A DNA stretch of 64,000 nt from Chaetorhynchus papuensis (lineage: Eukaryota > Chordata > Aves > Passeriformes > Rhipiduridae): assembly GCA_013396525.1 (NCBI GenBank), contig VWYX01000793.1:253999-317998 (forward strand). The letters are read 5' to 3'. Positions 13,460-24,420 of this stretch are shown in pieces (the first letter of the stretch is position 1; each line of letters starts with the position of its first letter). The notes beneath the pieces were generated by a model. The model was not told where the DNA came from and searched no databases. It saw only the letters and a program-made list of their open reading frames with translations. Position numbers and translations under genes: made by a program.

Positions 13460-13910
13460 CTGCCTGTGCCAGGTGAGACCCAGCCCCTGTGCCAGGCCAG
13501 CCCTCTCTGGGAATCACCCAGCGCTGTGCCACCCCCAGGATCCCTGTGCCAGGTGAGACCCAGCCCCCGTGCCAGGCCAGCCCTCTCTGGGAATCACCCA
13601 GGGCCGTGCCACCCCCAGGATCCCTGTGCCAGGTGAGACCCAGCCCCTGTGCCAAGCCAGCCCTCTCTGGGAATCACCCAGCGCTGTGCCACCCCCAGNN
13701 NNNNNNNNNNNNNNNNNNNNNNNNNNNNNNNNNNNNNNNNNNNNNNNNNNNNNNNNNNNNNNNNNNNNNNNNNNNNNNNNNNNNNNNNNNNNNNNNNNNN
13801 NNNNNNNNNNNNNGTGCCACCCCCAGGATCCCTGTGCCAGGTGAGACCCAGCCCCTGTGCCAAGCCAGCCCTCTCTGGGAATCACCCAGCGCTGTGCCAC
13901 CCCCAGCTCC
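13460..13910. repeat. GC-rich minisatellite, 80-bp unit, interrupted by an assembly gap
   Basis: Three near-identical 80-bp units precede the gap and about one and a half follow it. The anchor CCAGGTGAGACC recurs at exactly 80-bp intervals (the G before GTGAG at 13,472, 13,552 and 13,632), and the phase is re-entered at 13,840 after the gap. Units differ by only a few substitutions, so the array is homogeneous. Each unit carries a match to a vertebrate splice donor (CCAG/GTGAGA) preceded 14 bases upstream by a C-rich AG acceptor-like site (CCACCCCCAG). Because 80 is not divisible by three, long frames cycle through three units and appear open on both strands. These are repeat artefacts unless transcripts show otherwise. 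Confidence 0.93.
13699..13813. other. Assembly gap of 115 N
   Basis: A run of 115 unknown bases lies inside the 80-bp minisatellite. The repeat phase on the right is 208 bases from the last matching position on the left. This equals two periods plus 48, so the N count is not the true length if the array is regular; 67 or 147 bases (or 147 plus further multiples of 80) would keep phase. Confidence 0.99.
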
Positions 13911-14050
13911 CTGCAAGGCTCGGCTCTGGCAGATTCCAGGCCCAAAGCCCAGTGCCAGCCCGTGTGCCCCTCATGTTTCTGTCAAAAGCTGACCCAGAAA
14001 GGTCCCACTGGGGGGGATGCCTCTTTCCTACAGTCACTGCCTGCCCAGGA

Positions 14051-14193
14051 ATTAGGGGTGGGCTTAGGTTTAGGGTTTGGGGTTAGGGTTTGGGTTAGGC
14101 CTAGGCTTAGGTTTTGGGTTAGAGCTGGGCTTAGGGTTAGGGTTTGGTGTTAGGGTTAGGGTTATGGTTAGGTTTATGGTTACGGTTAGGGTT
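14051..14193 (+). repeat. Degenerate interstitial telomeric repeat, TTAGGG orientation
   Basis: About 140 bp are made of GGGTTAGGGTT, TTTAGGGTTTGGGGTTAGG and similar words, degenerating to TTATGG and TTACGG at the right end. Perfect TTAGGG words are interleaved with variants (TTTGGG, CTTAGG), so this is an old, diverged array rather than a native telomere. The G-rich strand is the plus strand. It directly follows the GC-rich minisatellite block, a combination typical of subtelomeric sequence. Antisense reading gives alternating Pro, Asn, Thr and Leu codons that should not be taken as a protein. Confidence 0.9.
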
Positions 14194-17100
14194 CCCAAAG
14201 CAAGAACCTCCCATCTGCAATTGGATTCCTGAAATACCGGTCTCTGCATTATGTGAAGCTTTAGTGTGAAATTCACCTCCTCATTTCAAGGAGTGTTTCA
14301 TGCCTTTCCTTGCTCTCGGTCTCTGTGCTCTCTGGCAGTACAGCTTCTCTGTATGGATCCCTGGGTATTTAATGGTCTTTTTTTCCCATTCCTTCACTAC
14401 TGCTGACGCAGCTTTTCAAGATACACAGTTATTTTTAAAGGCATGGAAAAAGCAAGGGTAATTTTCAGTTTGTGAGGCCACTGTGCCTTTTCTCAAGGAA
14501 GAGTGAGAAAGTACCACCCAAATGTCTTGGTCCGCACAAAGATCTCAGAGATTTTTCATGAATAACTTGATACAATTCCAGGCTTAGAGTTTCCACCCAT
14601 TTTTAAATGTATCATTCCCACACAGGGTGGTCTTGGAGAAAGGAAAATTATTTCAGGCCCTTAGGTGGGTTTTTCTCATCTGTGACCTTAATTTCCTTCC
14701 CTGGGATGTGCAGTTCTGCAAAACAAATTCTCTAAAACATTAAAGGCCAAATTTGAAACTTTGGAGTCTCAGCAAATATCCTACATGTCTTGGTCCTAAG
14801 GTACAGAAAAGAGTGAAAACAAGAAAACATTTATTCTTGCTAGGTCTTGAAAACGCTTAATCCACAGACAAAGACCTCTGTGGTTTTCTTTCACTTCTGG
14901 TGAAATTTGCCATCCTTTTCTAATTCTTTTCAAGAATTAAAAGAACAAAACAAAACATGTGAGTTATTTGGACTGAGCTGGATGCTCCATTAGGCTGTCT
15001 CAGCATTTCTTTCTCTGCCTTGTGGTCTGCAGTGTCACTCTGTGCTGGCACTGACCACTGAAAATTGTCTCATCGCTGGGATTTGTTAGGGCTATTGAGT
15101 AGATCTGGTCAGAAGAATGACATTGACACCACGATGTCCTGCAATATATTATTTTCATAATTCCCAGGCTTAAAACTGCACAGGTCAGGCAGGGCAGACC
15201 CCAGTAATGCCTCTGCCCCTGACCTGCCAGAGTAACACCAGCAACGTTTGGATGAGTTCCATCAAGCCTCCCCTGGGCTTCCACAGGGCCAGGGAGGGAC
15301 TTGCCCTTGCTTTATGCCTTTGCTGATGATACACGTCTTCCAGACACTAAATCATCAATTTATTTTTTTTTCAGCAATCTTGTGGTAACATCTCTATTCC
15401 CTCAGATATGTGCAGAATCTTCTGAAATCCCAGCCTCCAAATTTGTCATGTGCATCCTGACTTTGCAGCACGAGCAATGGAAAAGTTTTGCTCAGGAGAC
15501 TGCCCTGCTTTGCGTGGGCTTCCAAGCACAGCAACATCGTTGAGGCTTTCTTGCTTCAATTCTCAGAACTGTCAGACGAGGGGAGATTTTGTTTCATCCA
15601 GAGAGAAGCTGCGGTGATAGCAAGGAATGTGTGATGTGGCAGCTTCATCCTTATGCCACCGTTCCTGGGATGCAGCCGGATGACGGCCAGACAGCGAGTT
15701 AAAAGCGTTTTATTGCAGATGGATTCTCATAAATTCCAGTTGGGGTATCTTTGTCAGGGCAGGAATTTGTCAGCCCCTCGCACGCACCCTCGCTCCCCTC
15801 GCCACAGGCCACGGAGACATCTGCTCCTGGCTTTGCTTTCCCTACACATCTCTCCCAGACAGTCATGCACACCCATGAGATGGGCACCAGAGTGTCCTGT
15901 CCCACAAGGGGTTTTGCTTTTTTCCTCCTCTTCCACGCTAGGATGAAGCTCAGATTTTCAAAGCTCTTGGGAGAGAAGCAAACAAAAGAACAGAACAGCA
16001 GGCAGAAATCCTAACCCACCCCAGCAGAGCTTATAGGGCCTCTTTCCAGTATGGGAATGGTGGATTGAGAGCATAGACTCACATAACCAGGTGACACCAT
16101 GGACATAATCTCGTTCAAGATGAAAAGTACAAATATATTTTACTGCAAAAGAGAGTCACTCCAAAGCAGAGATCAGAAAGTTAGATTCTCTCCATACTTA
16201 AACTTTATCTGAGCTGCTTCAGGCTAAGTGCTGTAAATTACTCAGGATGAATTTGGGCTCAAGAGACAGCAAAAGAGAAATCCCTGATTACTCCTGTGAA
16301 ACCTCTGATTATTCACTCACCTGATCAGCTTAATTATAATGAGGTTATTTCATTTCGGATGTAGTTGCCTCAGGCCTGTACACCAAAGTTAAAACTTCTT
16401 AACAGAATTTGGAAACAAAGTTGTTTTTTCATTTTTTTGCACCATAGTCAACTACATCTCATGAGCACTTAAATTAGGTTAAGCAGTTAAATTAGATTAC
16501 AGTCCACCCCAAACTTGGACGGTATCTCTGTGCTCTGAATCCATGTCAGGCTATTTCTCTGGGAAGAATCACTGTTGCTCAAGAACTGTAACCTTAGCTT
16601 GAAAGCTAATTTAGTCCTCACTATACACACAGACATACACGTACAACTCTGTGCATAAATGAAATGAAAAGTTTGTGATGTGAAGATACTCACATGGATC
16701 GTAAGGTTTTCCTTCCCACTTTAAGAAACTATAAAGCAAGAGGAACAAGTAGAACTTTCATTATCTATTCCATTTCATTAGAACTGGAGCTGGTCTAAGG
16801 CACAGGAGAAGAAACGAAAGCTTTCTGCACTTGAGAGGCTGAATTTGCTGAAAAAGAGAGGGCAGCTCTAACATTTGTAACGTGTCATTTCCACATTTTC
16901 ATGTGAATTCTTTCAGAAAACTCAGAATGTTTCATTTCAGCATTTTCTGAACAAAGCTTCGAATTTTTTAGTCTTCTGTTTTCAAAGACTTACATGCTAC
17001 AAAGTGCCCTTTTTTGTTCAGAAATTGATCTCAATTAAAAAGAAAAACCCAACTAATATATAAAAATGACAAAACCCAACAAAACCCAATTCCTGCCTTC

Positions 17101-19171
17101 AAAAGCATCCTCAAAACGTTCCATTTCAAATTGCTCTGAACTCATTTTCCCTTCTCTGAATTTTTTGGTTCAGTTCTTGAACTGAATAATCCTTTGTTTA
17201 TGCATCTTTCATGAAAACTCTGTGAGCTGCACGCTCCAGCCCCAGAGGATGGGCTGTGCCCCCAGAGGAAGGATGGGTTGACCCTCCAGTCTTGTTTCCA
17301 TTTTCCACATTAACAGCAAATAAGAACCTTCTCTGCTCGTGGTACACAAGCCGCACCTCGTGCTCTGCTCCCTAAATCTCCACTGCCTTATTACCACCAT
17401 ACCAATTTAGTGCTGTTTCTGCCTGGCTAGTTTGGCTTAAGCAAAATATTCATAACACAGCTGCCTTTGGTGCCTTGCTGTGTTATGGAAGTGGTACTTA
17501 AAGCTCCTTGGACAGAATCCCTATCCCCTAGGTCAGGATGGGCTTTTTTGCTGCTCAGGCATCTTGGTTCAACACAGGAGCACAGAGATAGGCAGCTGTC
17601 CTGGGACACCTGGAAGTCTCCTTCACAGAGGAGAGAGAGCCCTTCACGTTCAGATCACAACCCTGTATGTTCATGCAGCACCCAAAGGCTTGGCACATAA
17701 AGGTAACTAAAATGTTTTAGTGTCTTACAATAAAATTTTGAGTGCCGAGTTTGCAATGAATTTTAAGAAGGTAACTGAAAAAAAAAAACAAACCCAAACT
17801 GGCTGCTTGGTTTAATTCCACAGCAGAATTACAGCTAATTCTACTGTGATACACAACTGTTTGTATCTTGCTCATTTACAATCCAAATTGAGTTCTGCTC
17901 CCAGGTTGTCTTCACTGGGAATTAGTTTCCCTTCTTTGCTGGATCCTCCAGAGAGAAGATATATCTGCACGAGTCCATATTCTTTATCACGTCTTAAAAC
18001 TAAAAACTCTCTACAGAGACACAGCTGAGCAAGGTGCCAAATGCTCAGCTTGAGAGACTGCAACGTTTTCACTGACTTCAGTCTCAAACTAAGGGCAGAT
18101 TATTCTCTGTTTGCCTGGTGCTGTTCCTGCACTTCCCCCTGCCGCTCTGGAAGTTGGGTCCTGGCAGAAATGAGGTACTGGGTGGATCACAGATCTGTAC
18201 AAGCACAGCAACTTGTGTTCCTGAAGTACCTTATTCAGTTGAGGCTCTTGCAATTGCAAGACACAGATAACGTGGGCTCACATAAGTAGCTGCTATCACC
18301 AGAAGGAGAGAGACACAGACCACTTAAACCCAGCAGCAGGCACAAGTGTGGAACCAAAGAGCCATAAGAAGACCATGTCTGCAAGGGACTCCAGATCTCT
18401 GTGACACTAAATCCACTTCTCTTCTCTGTAGCCGCCACTGTAAAACATCTGATCTGCTCGGCCATTGATGGCTGCTGAGCTAAAAAAAGGAACACAGAGA
18501 TACTCTCGACTTTCTCCAAAATACTGTTAGAGCCCATTGGCCTTGCCCATATCACAGTGCCTGAGTGTTTCCAAGAAAAGAACAAGACAGTTGCCAGAAT
18601 CCCTATTCAGGCAACACTTCAGCCTGTCCGTGGGATTTTCACTGCACAGTAATGGACAGAGCCCTCAAAATGTGATGAAGGCAGAAGAGTTCTCCCTCCA
18701 AACCCCACTTGCTTTAATGTCTAATGCTGTTCTGTCAACTCTAATGCTAATGGGCTTCACATAATGTCTGTCTATGTATTAGCCTGTTTTCACCTGGCTT
18801 CCCTCTCTTGTATCAAGTCATGCTGATGAACCTGCTTGTAATCAGTGCTCATTTCTGTCTGATAAAGCCAGCCTACACTAAAATTCTTCACTAACAAAGC
18901 ATGCACATTGCTACTGAATTGCTTTAGGTTTCAACCTAACGGAAGAAAAGAAGGTTTTATATTCTCTTTTTTGGTTGCTAATTGAAACTTACGAGATCAG
19001 ACCTTGAATATCCAGGAGCCATCTGAGGCCAGAGGGGAGACTGTTTTTTAATGAACTCAGGCAAAACTCACTGTCTAGTTATAAAGAACAGGCTCCAGGT
19101 CTTTCCTCCCTAAAAACAGGAAAACTTGCACTGACCCCAGAAAATAGCTCTCCTTCACTGAAATGTCTATG

Positions 19172-19272
19172 ATTATTATTTTTATTGGTACATTTAAGAA
19201 TCCCAGAATTAAGTTATGCATTATTATTATTTTTATTGGTACACTTAAGAATCCCAGAATTAAATTATGCAT
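19172..19272. repeat. Two-copy tandem duplication, 51-bp unit
   Basis: The segment ATTATTATTTTTATTGGTAC followed by a TTAAGAATCCCAGAATTAA-type tail is present twice with an exact 51-bp offset and only a few substitutions between copies. It is non-coding in context; a minus-strand frame shows the duplicated peptide but has no other gene signal. Confidence 0.93.
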
Positions 19273-19436
19273 TCATTAAAGAGGTCCATCTCAGCAAGCT
19301 GACAGGAGAAGGCTGTGAGACAATCACACACAGTACAAAGGTGACAGCCCCTGCAGCCTCCCTCCCAAACTCTGCTGGAGACCTCATTGCACAGGAGCTC
19401 TAGGGGCTCACCTGCCTTCATTGTACATGCATATCT

Positions 19437-19457
19437 GTTTGTTTGTTTGTTTGTTTG
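19437..19457. repeat. (GTTT)5 microsatellite
   Basis: Five consecutive GTTT units plus one base, uninterrupted. A simple tetranucleotide microsatellite in non-coding sequence. Confidence 0.93.
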
Positions 19458-21097
19458 CCTTGAAATGCTTTATCCAAGGGCCAGTTGTCCGAGAGGGTAT
19501 CACAGCTGAGTACTTGCAGCACTGCCTAGCTATGGAAAAACATGGAATATCACAAGTGTAGCAGACGTCAGAGACACATCAGAGCTATGCCTGGCATCTG
19601 GCACAGGTTCCAGCAGTCACGTTAGCTTCTTATCACTACACAAAGCTGGAACACTGAGAGTGACCAAACTAGGACTTCTCATGAGGCGGTGCTGTAATAC
19701 AGCTCAAACTGCAGGAAAAGTCAATGCTGTTGAAATGCTGCCCACGTGAAATGTTTTAATTAAAACTGCAGGACGACTCATCTGACTTTCTCTCTGCAAT
19801 GAGACTGAGTGCTTGGGGCTGCCCCACCAGCCCGTTATTTCTGAACAAAAGGGGAGGCTACTCTGTCCCTCTGTCTCCTTCCTTTTCTAGTGAGAATTCA
19901 TCTGACAGCCAGTCAGAACTGAACTATCCCAAGTAGCACACAGATCAAAAAAGAGTGTATGTCCTTATTTACGTGAAAATAAGCATGATGGAGTCGGGCT
20001 TTATGAGGAAAGGTTTGGCCCTTTTCTATACATCACAGTCCAATAACTAGGGAACCCACAGGACTTCTAGACCTCATCAGCTCTGTTGTTCACAGACTGA
20101 CCAGGGCTTCTTGGAAAGGCAGGAGAGGTAAAGAGGGAGGCAAGTGGGACAGTGCACTCCAGTAGTGAAGAAAGAAGAAAACAAAATCAGTTTTCGGCTC
20201 CATCAACTCATTTAAACCACTTCTGGTTGCCTGTGGATTTCATTTGCTGCATTTCATTGACATGAGTGGCCATTGCTGACCACTCAGCAATGACTGCAAT
20301 CCGTATGAATGCTTGGATACATGGAAAATGCCTTAAATTCATGGCTGCAATTGTAAAACAAATAAATGAAATCCGTGTTACCTCTGCTTTCTTTCCAGTC
20401 AATGTCCTTTCTCCTTAAGGAGAATGTGTCTAAAATTGCCTCAGTGATTTAAAACCTCAGTGCCTGCTAAATGTCAAGCTGCAATTCCCACCTAAAACCT
20501 AATCTACATACAAATTTGATACAAGTGCAAAATTCTCATTTAACATTAGTAAGAAACCACATGCCTCTAGGGAAGAAAGATGATTCCTTTGTCACAAATT
20601 CAAAGCAATGTTTGCTTTGACAAAATGGTGGCAAAAAGTGAATCTGTATCTACTGCATCCACTGACTGTGGGTCAACAAGTGGAACCACACGCTGCTCTC
20701 TTGGGAAGAGGTCTTCTGCCTGGGAGGCACCATGGAGGAAGGATGGAGACACCCAGAAAACCAAACTGGAGTCAGAGGTGAGGACACAATGAGGTGCTTC
20801 AGACCTGCACCTGCCAGGACAAGAGAAGCAGAAGGAGAGCCACCCACTGAGCTGGACCAAACCACCACCAGTATTACCCCAGTGTTACACAGCTTTGGTT
20901 CTTAGCATTGCTGATTTCAAAATTCAGCTTTTGCTCTCCAAAGTTCATGGAGGGACTTCTGGATCTTCCCTGTGATGGAATATGATGCACTGACTCTGTG
21001 GGTGTTAGGAATCATTCCTTAAAATTACTTAAAATGCCACAAATGCAGGCAGTGTTACAAACCCACTACAGCAGCAGAGATTTACTGCTCTCTTTGT

Positions 21098-21473
21098 AGA
21101 ATCACAGAAATGTTTAGGTTGGAAAAGACCTTTAAGATCACTGAGTCCAACTGTCAACCCAGCACAGCCATATTCACCACTAAACCATGCCCCTAAATGC
21201 CACATCCACACACCCTTTAAATCCCTTTAGGGATGGTGACTCCACCACTTCCCTGGGTAGCCTGTTCTGATGTGTGGCAACCCTTTCTGTGAAGAAATTT
21301 TTCCTAATATCCATTCTAAACCTCCCTGGCACAACTTGAGGCCATTTCTTGTTCTCCTACTGCTTGTTATTTGGGAAAAGAGACCAACTCCCACCTCACT
21401 ACAACTACCTTTCAGGTAGCTGTAGAAAGTGATAAGGAGCCTCCTGTTGTCCAGGCTAAACAACTCCAGTGAG
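21098..21473 (-). mobile_element. CR1 LINE, 5'-truncated 3' end
   Basis: Read on the minus strand this ends with the characteristic CR1 tail: GATCTTAAAGGTCTTTTCCAACC-type sequence followed by a TTCTGTGATTCTA-like terminus (seen on plus as AGAATCACAGAAATG and TTGGAAAAGACC). Further in, the plus strand shows GAAGAAATTTTTCCTAATAT and GGCCATTTCTTGTTCTCCTA, both standard CR1 3'-region words in antisense. Only about 375 bp remain, so the endonuclease and most of the reverse transcriptase are missing, the usual outcome of 5' truncation. A short minus-strand frame (21,227-21,487) is what remains of the C-terminal ORF2 region and is not functional. Subfamily not assigned. Confidence 0.92.
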
Positions 21474-23641
21474 TTTATTTCTAGCAATGTTTTCTTTCCC
21501 TTTCAGAAATCAGGAGGAGACAATACCACAAAAGTATTTGAGATCCATGTGAACCTTGTTTATCCACTGTGGATTGGGATTTACATTCCAGGGGTATAAT
21601 GAACCCAGAGACGCAAAGATGTGGGTGCACGATGTTATTAAACCCTTGAAGATTATCCCAGTCTCACTCAACAACAGAGCCTTTCCTCAACGACTCTGGC
21701 ATGGATATGAACTACAGCCTTTAGCAGAGCTCAATGCCAACTGAAACCAGCAACTCTGCCAAGGCTTTTTCGTTTTTCCTCAGTGAAGGGGGAAAATGTT
21801 TATCTGGGAAGCGATTCACATCACGGACAATAGGAAACTGTTCGGCTTTCCACAAATAGGCTGGTGTGCAACTTCCAAGCACTCTCCAAGGAAAACTTCG
21901 GAACACTGGCCACATCTTTCCAGCAGGGATTTCATGTAAAGTAGGTAATGCCCCACATCCTTCATCCTGATTTATTCCTGCTTCATCCTCGTTTCAAAGT
22001 GCTGCGCTGAGTTCAAACACAACACGGGGCTCATCTCTGAATGTGCACTTTGATCACTGGGGACTCCAGATTGGTATCGGCCCTTCAAACATAAACAGGG
22101 ATGGGCTGTCCCGACAGAAGAATTTCTGGGACTGCCTTTATTTTTGCAAGAGTAATTTGGAAATGTGAAGCTGGGGTCATATGACAGGAGATGCAAATCT
22201 AGTTGCCAGACAGGGCACTGGGTACTAAAGCACTTGGATCCTGTCTAAGACTTTGCTGCTGAAGTACTACAGGTCAGCAGGAAAATTTTACTACTCCTGA
22301 CTTGACTGGAAATCAATGGAGAAAGACTTCAGAGTGCTCTTTCCCACAAACGACAGCACCAAATTAGGTCTCTTCCTCTGCAAGCTGCCACCAGCAGAGA
22401 GTGGCACTATGGAGCTGTGAACTGCTCTGATGTCCCATACAGCAGTGGGAAGGGAAAACATCCCAAATTTAGTTCTTTTGTCAATGCTGCCTCCCTGTAG
22501 GACTAAGTGTTTTCTTGCTTAAGTGACAAAAGTTACGAACATGGTGGGTGTAAATTTACATTTAATTCTTGATGCTAATGAAAAATTCTGTACTGTGGTG
22601 GGGCTAAATGAGGCAGACAGATAGGCATAGCCAGGTCCACAGTGGCCATGAGGGGGTGAATCCTCCAGGTGCTTCTCCTGACCAACAGGAGCCTCTGACA
22701 GTGGCAGGAGATCCAGTTTTCACAAGCAGAACAACTGTGTTCCATGAAGCTGCCCGCCTAAGCAAGAGGTCAATGGGGAGGCCCAAACAGAGAGATGAGT
22801 TTCTGCCAGACACTCCCTGTGCCCCAAACTTTCTAAATTTGCACCTATGAATCCCAAAATTTGCTTACTGTAGTGGTGTTTTTAGCATTAATATTGCAAG
22901 AAATTGTCTTCATTCAGGAAGTTCTTCCATCATATCACTTGACAGCCACTGGACCTACATCCATCTGCAGCATCTGATCCATTTTTCCTCCCTCCTGTTT
23001 CTGTTCACAGGTCCATTTTTCATTCTTCCTGGAATGCAGAGCATTTGGGAGTGTAGGTGGAAAACCAAAATCTTTCAACACTCACTAATAGAAATTTGTT
23101 TTATTAATTAACTTTGCGGGAAGGAAAAAAAAAAAAAAAAGAGAGAGCTGATCCTCTGCTCTGAAATCATGTATCACTGTGGAAGAGAAAACGTCCTCTG
23201 AGGCACCTGAGGCCACTTCAGTGAGAATGAGCGACTGAGCTGATTCCTTGGAAAGTCCTGAGTCATCAAACACAGCAGTTTAATCCCCAGGAAATGGGAA
23301 ACACATTGGCACGATGCTCACTTGCATGGAGCATGAGGTCCAGAGAAGGGTGAAACTCCAAAGATTGTGGAGATCAGTTTAGCTTGCGGAAGGATTTTAA
23401 AACCTAAATGCTTCTCTGAAGTATATCTGATCTGGATCTGGGTACAGTATTCCCAACACACGATTTCCTGGATAAATTAAACTCTTTACAAACTTTACAG
23501 ATTGCATATGAATTTACTTTGACTTCTCATAAAAATGATTCAGTGATCATGACACAAAAATGCATTCTGGCTTCTAAGGTATTTACTGTGACAAGTGCTT
23601 CATAAATTCACCATCCTTAATTTACTGTTATAAGAACTTAC

Positions 23642-23678
23642 TTCTTTTGGCATTCCTGCTCCTTCTACTAGCACGTAA
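23642..23678 (-). CDS. Candidate 37-nt coding exon
   Basis: On the minus strand a pyrimidine-rich acceptor (CAACCCTTCCTCCTAG) precedes 37 bases, and an exact GTAAGT donor follows (AAAGAA/GTAAGT). One frame is open: one base, then twelve codons reading YVLVEGAGMPKE. The entry phase matches the exit phase of the 32,274-32,364 exon, joining through an Asn codon, if that exon uses its AAA/GTAAGC donor. Such short matches arise by chance in 64 kb at an appreciable rate, so phase compatibility is the only real support. It may equally be random intronic sequence. Confidence 0.2.
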
Positions 23679-24227
23679 CTAGGAGGAAGGGTTGATACAC
23701 GTGGATTTCAGCCTGACTCTTTACCATGTTCTCCTAAAGGGACGCCCACACTGTCATTTCAGACCCAAAGCTGGGTCGTGGCCAGCATGAAGTCACTTGG
23801 CTTGGCTGAGATACCATGAGTTGTTAAAAGTGAGACTATTTTGCATCAAAATGGGCAAGAAATGACACAAAATCACACCCCATATGTACATTAGAGTGAC
23901 TTTCTACTTGTGTGGGCAATTTTAAAAGGTTTCAGTAAGTTTCACAGCTTGCCACAACAAGATCCACCCACATGGAGTCATTTGGCCATGCCACCAGTCA
24001 CGTAAGAGTGTTCTGGAGGGCTTCTAACCCATTTAAACTCCAGAGAACGTCCTCATGAACACCTGATCACTCATGAAAGATGAAACATGTGCTTATCAGC
24101 AATATCCTCTGTAGAACACTGTATCCTTGATTGTTTTTTCCCTAAGGGACCGTTAGTGAAGGAATTTTTAAGTGAAAGTGTCAGTGAGAAAAGTCATTGA
24201 CTTCCTTTCTCGCTGTTCCTTTTTTAG

Positions 24228-24420
24228 GAACTTGTGCACTGTAAAGAGCTCCCTGCGAGCTAAATTATTAGCAATTACACTCATGCTGAATGAATCAGCT
24301 CTATCGATTGCAGCACAGCCCACAGATCTCTTGCTGAAGGAAAAGAAGTCAGCTCTGGATGTGGAAAAGCTATCTGTCCTAATGTGTGAGGTCTCTTTGC
24401 CTGACAACGTGATACTGAAG
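24228..24420 (+). CDS. Candidate 193-nt plus-strand exon, unidentified
   Basis: A strong acceptor (TGTTCCTTTTTTAG) and a strong donor (CTGAAG/GTAAGG) bound 193 bases: one base and 64 open codons, ending in phase 0. The peptide starts NLCTVKSSLRAKLLAI and ends EVSLPDNVILK; it is Leu/Lys/Ser-rich and helix-like, with no motif I recognise. The opposite strand is also open across the whole exon, which weakens either reading because one of the two must be fortuitous. It could be a coding exon of a plus-strand gene, an exon of a long non-coding RNA, a remnant of an old element, or chance. Confidence 0.22.

Larger units (their letters stand above)
14194..21097. other. Non-coding sequence with simple repeats
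   Basis: I see no supportable gene in this 6.9-kb stretch. Open frames are short and mostly paired antisense shadows. Features noted are a 51-bp duplication and a (TTTG)n tract, listed separately. The AG and GT pair around 18,969-19,016 on the minus strand is considered under rejected items. Confidence 0.65.

Noticed and set aside
13031..14153. Many overlapping long frames on both strands, several running through N
   Set aside because: They are produced by stop-poor GC-rich minisatellite and telomeric repeats and by translating the gap as X.
18969..19016. 48-nt minus-strand segment between AG and GTAAGT
   Set aside because: The acceptor tract is A-rich (TTAAAAAACAG), two frames are open, and nothing distinguishes it from chance.
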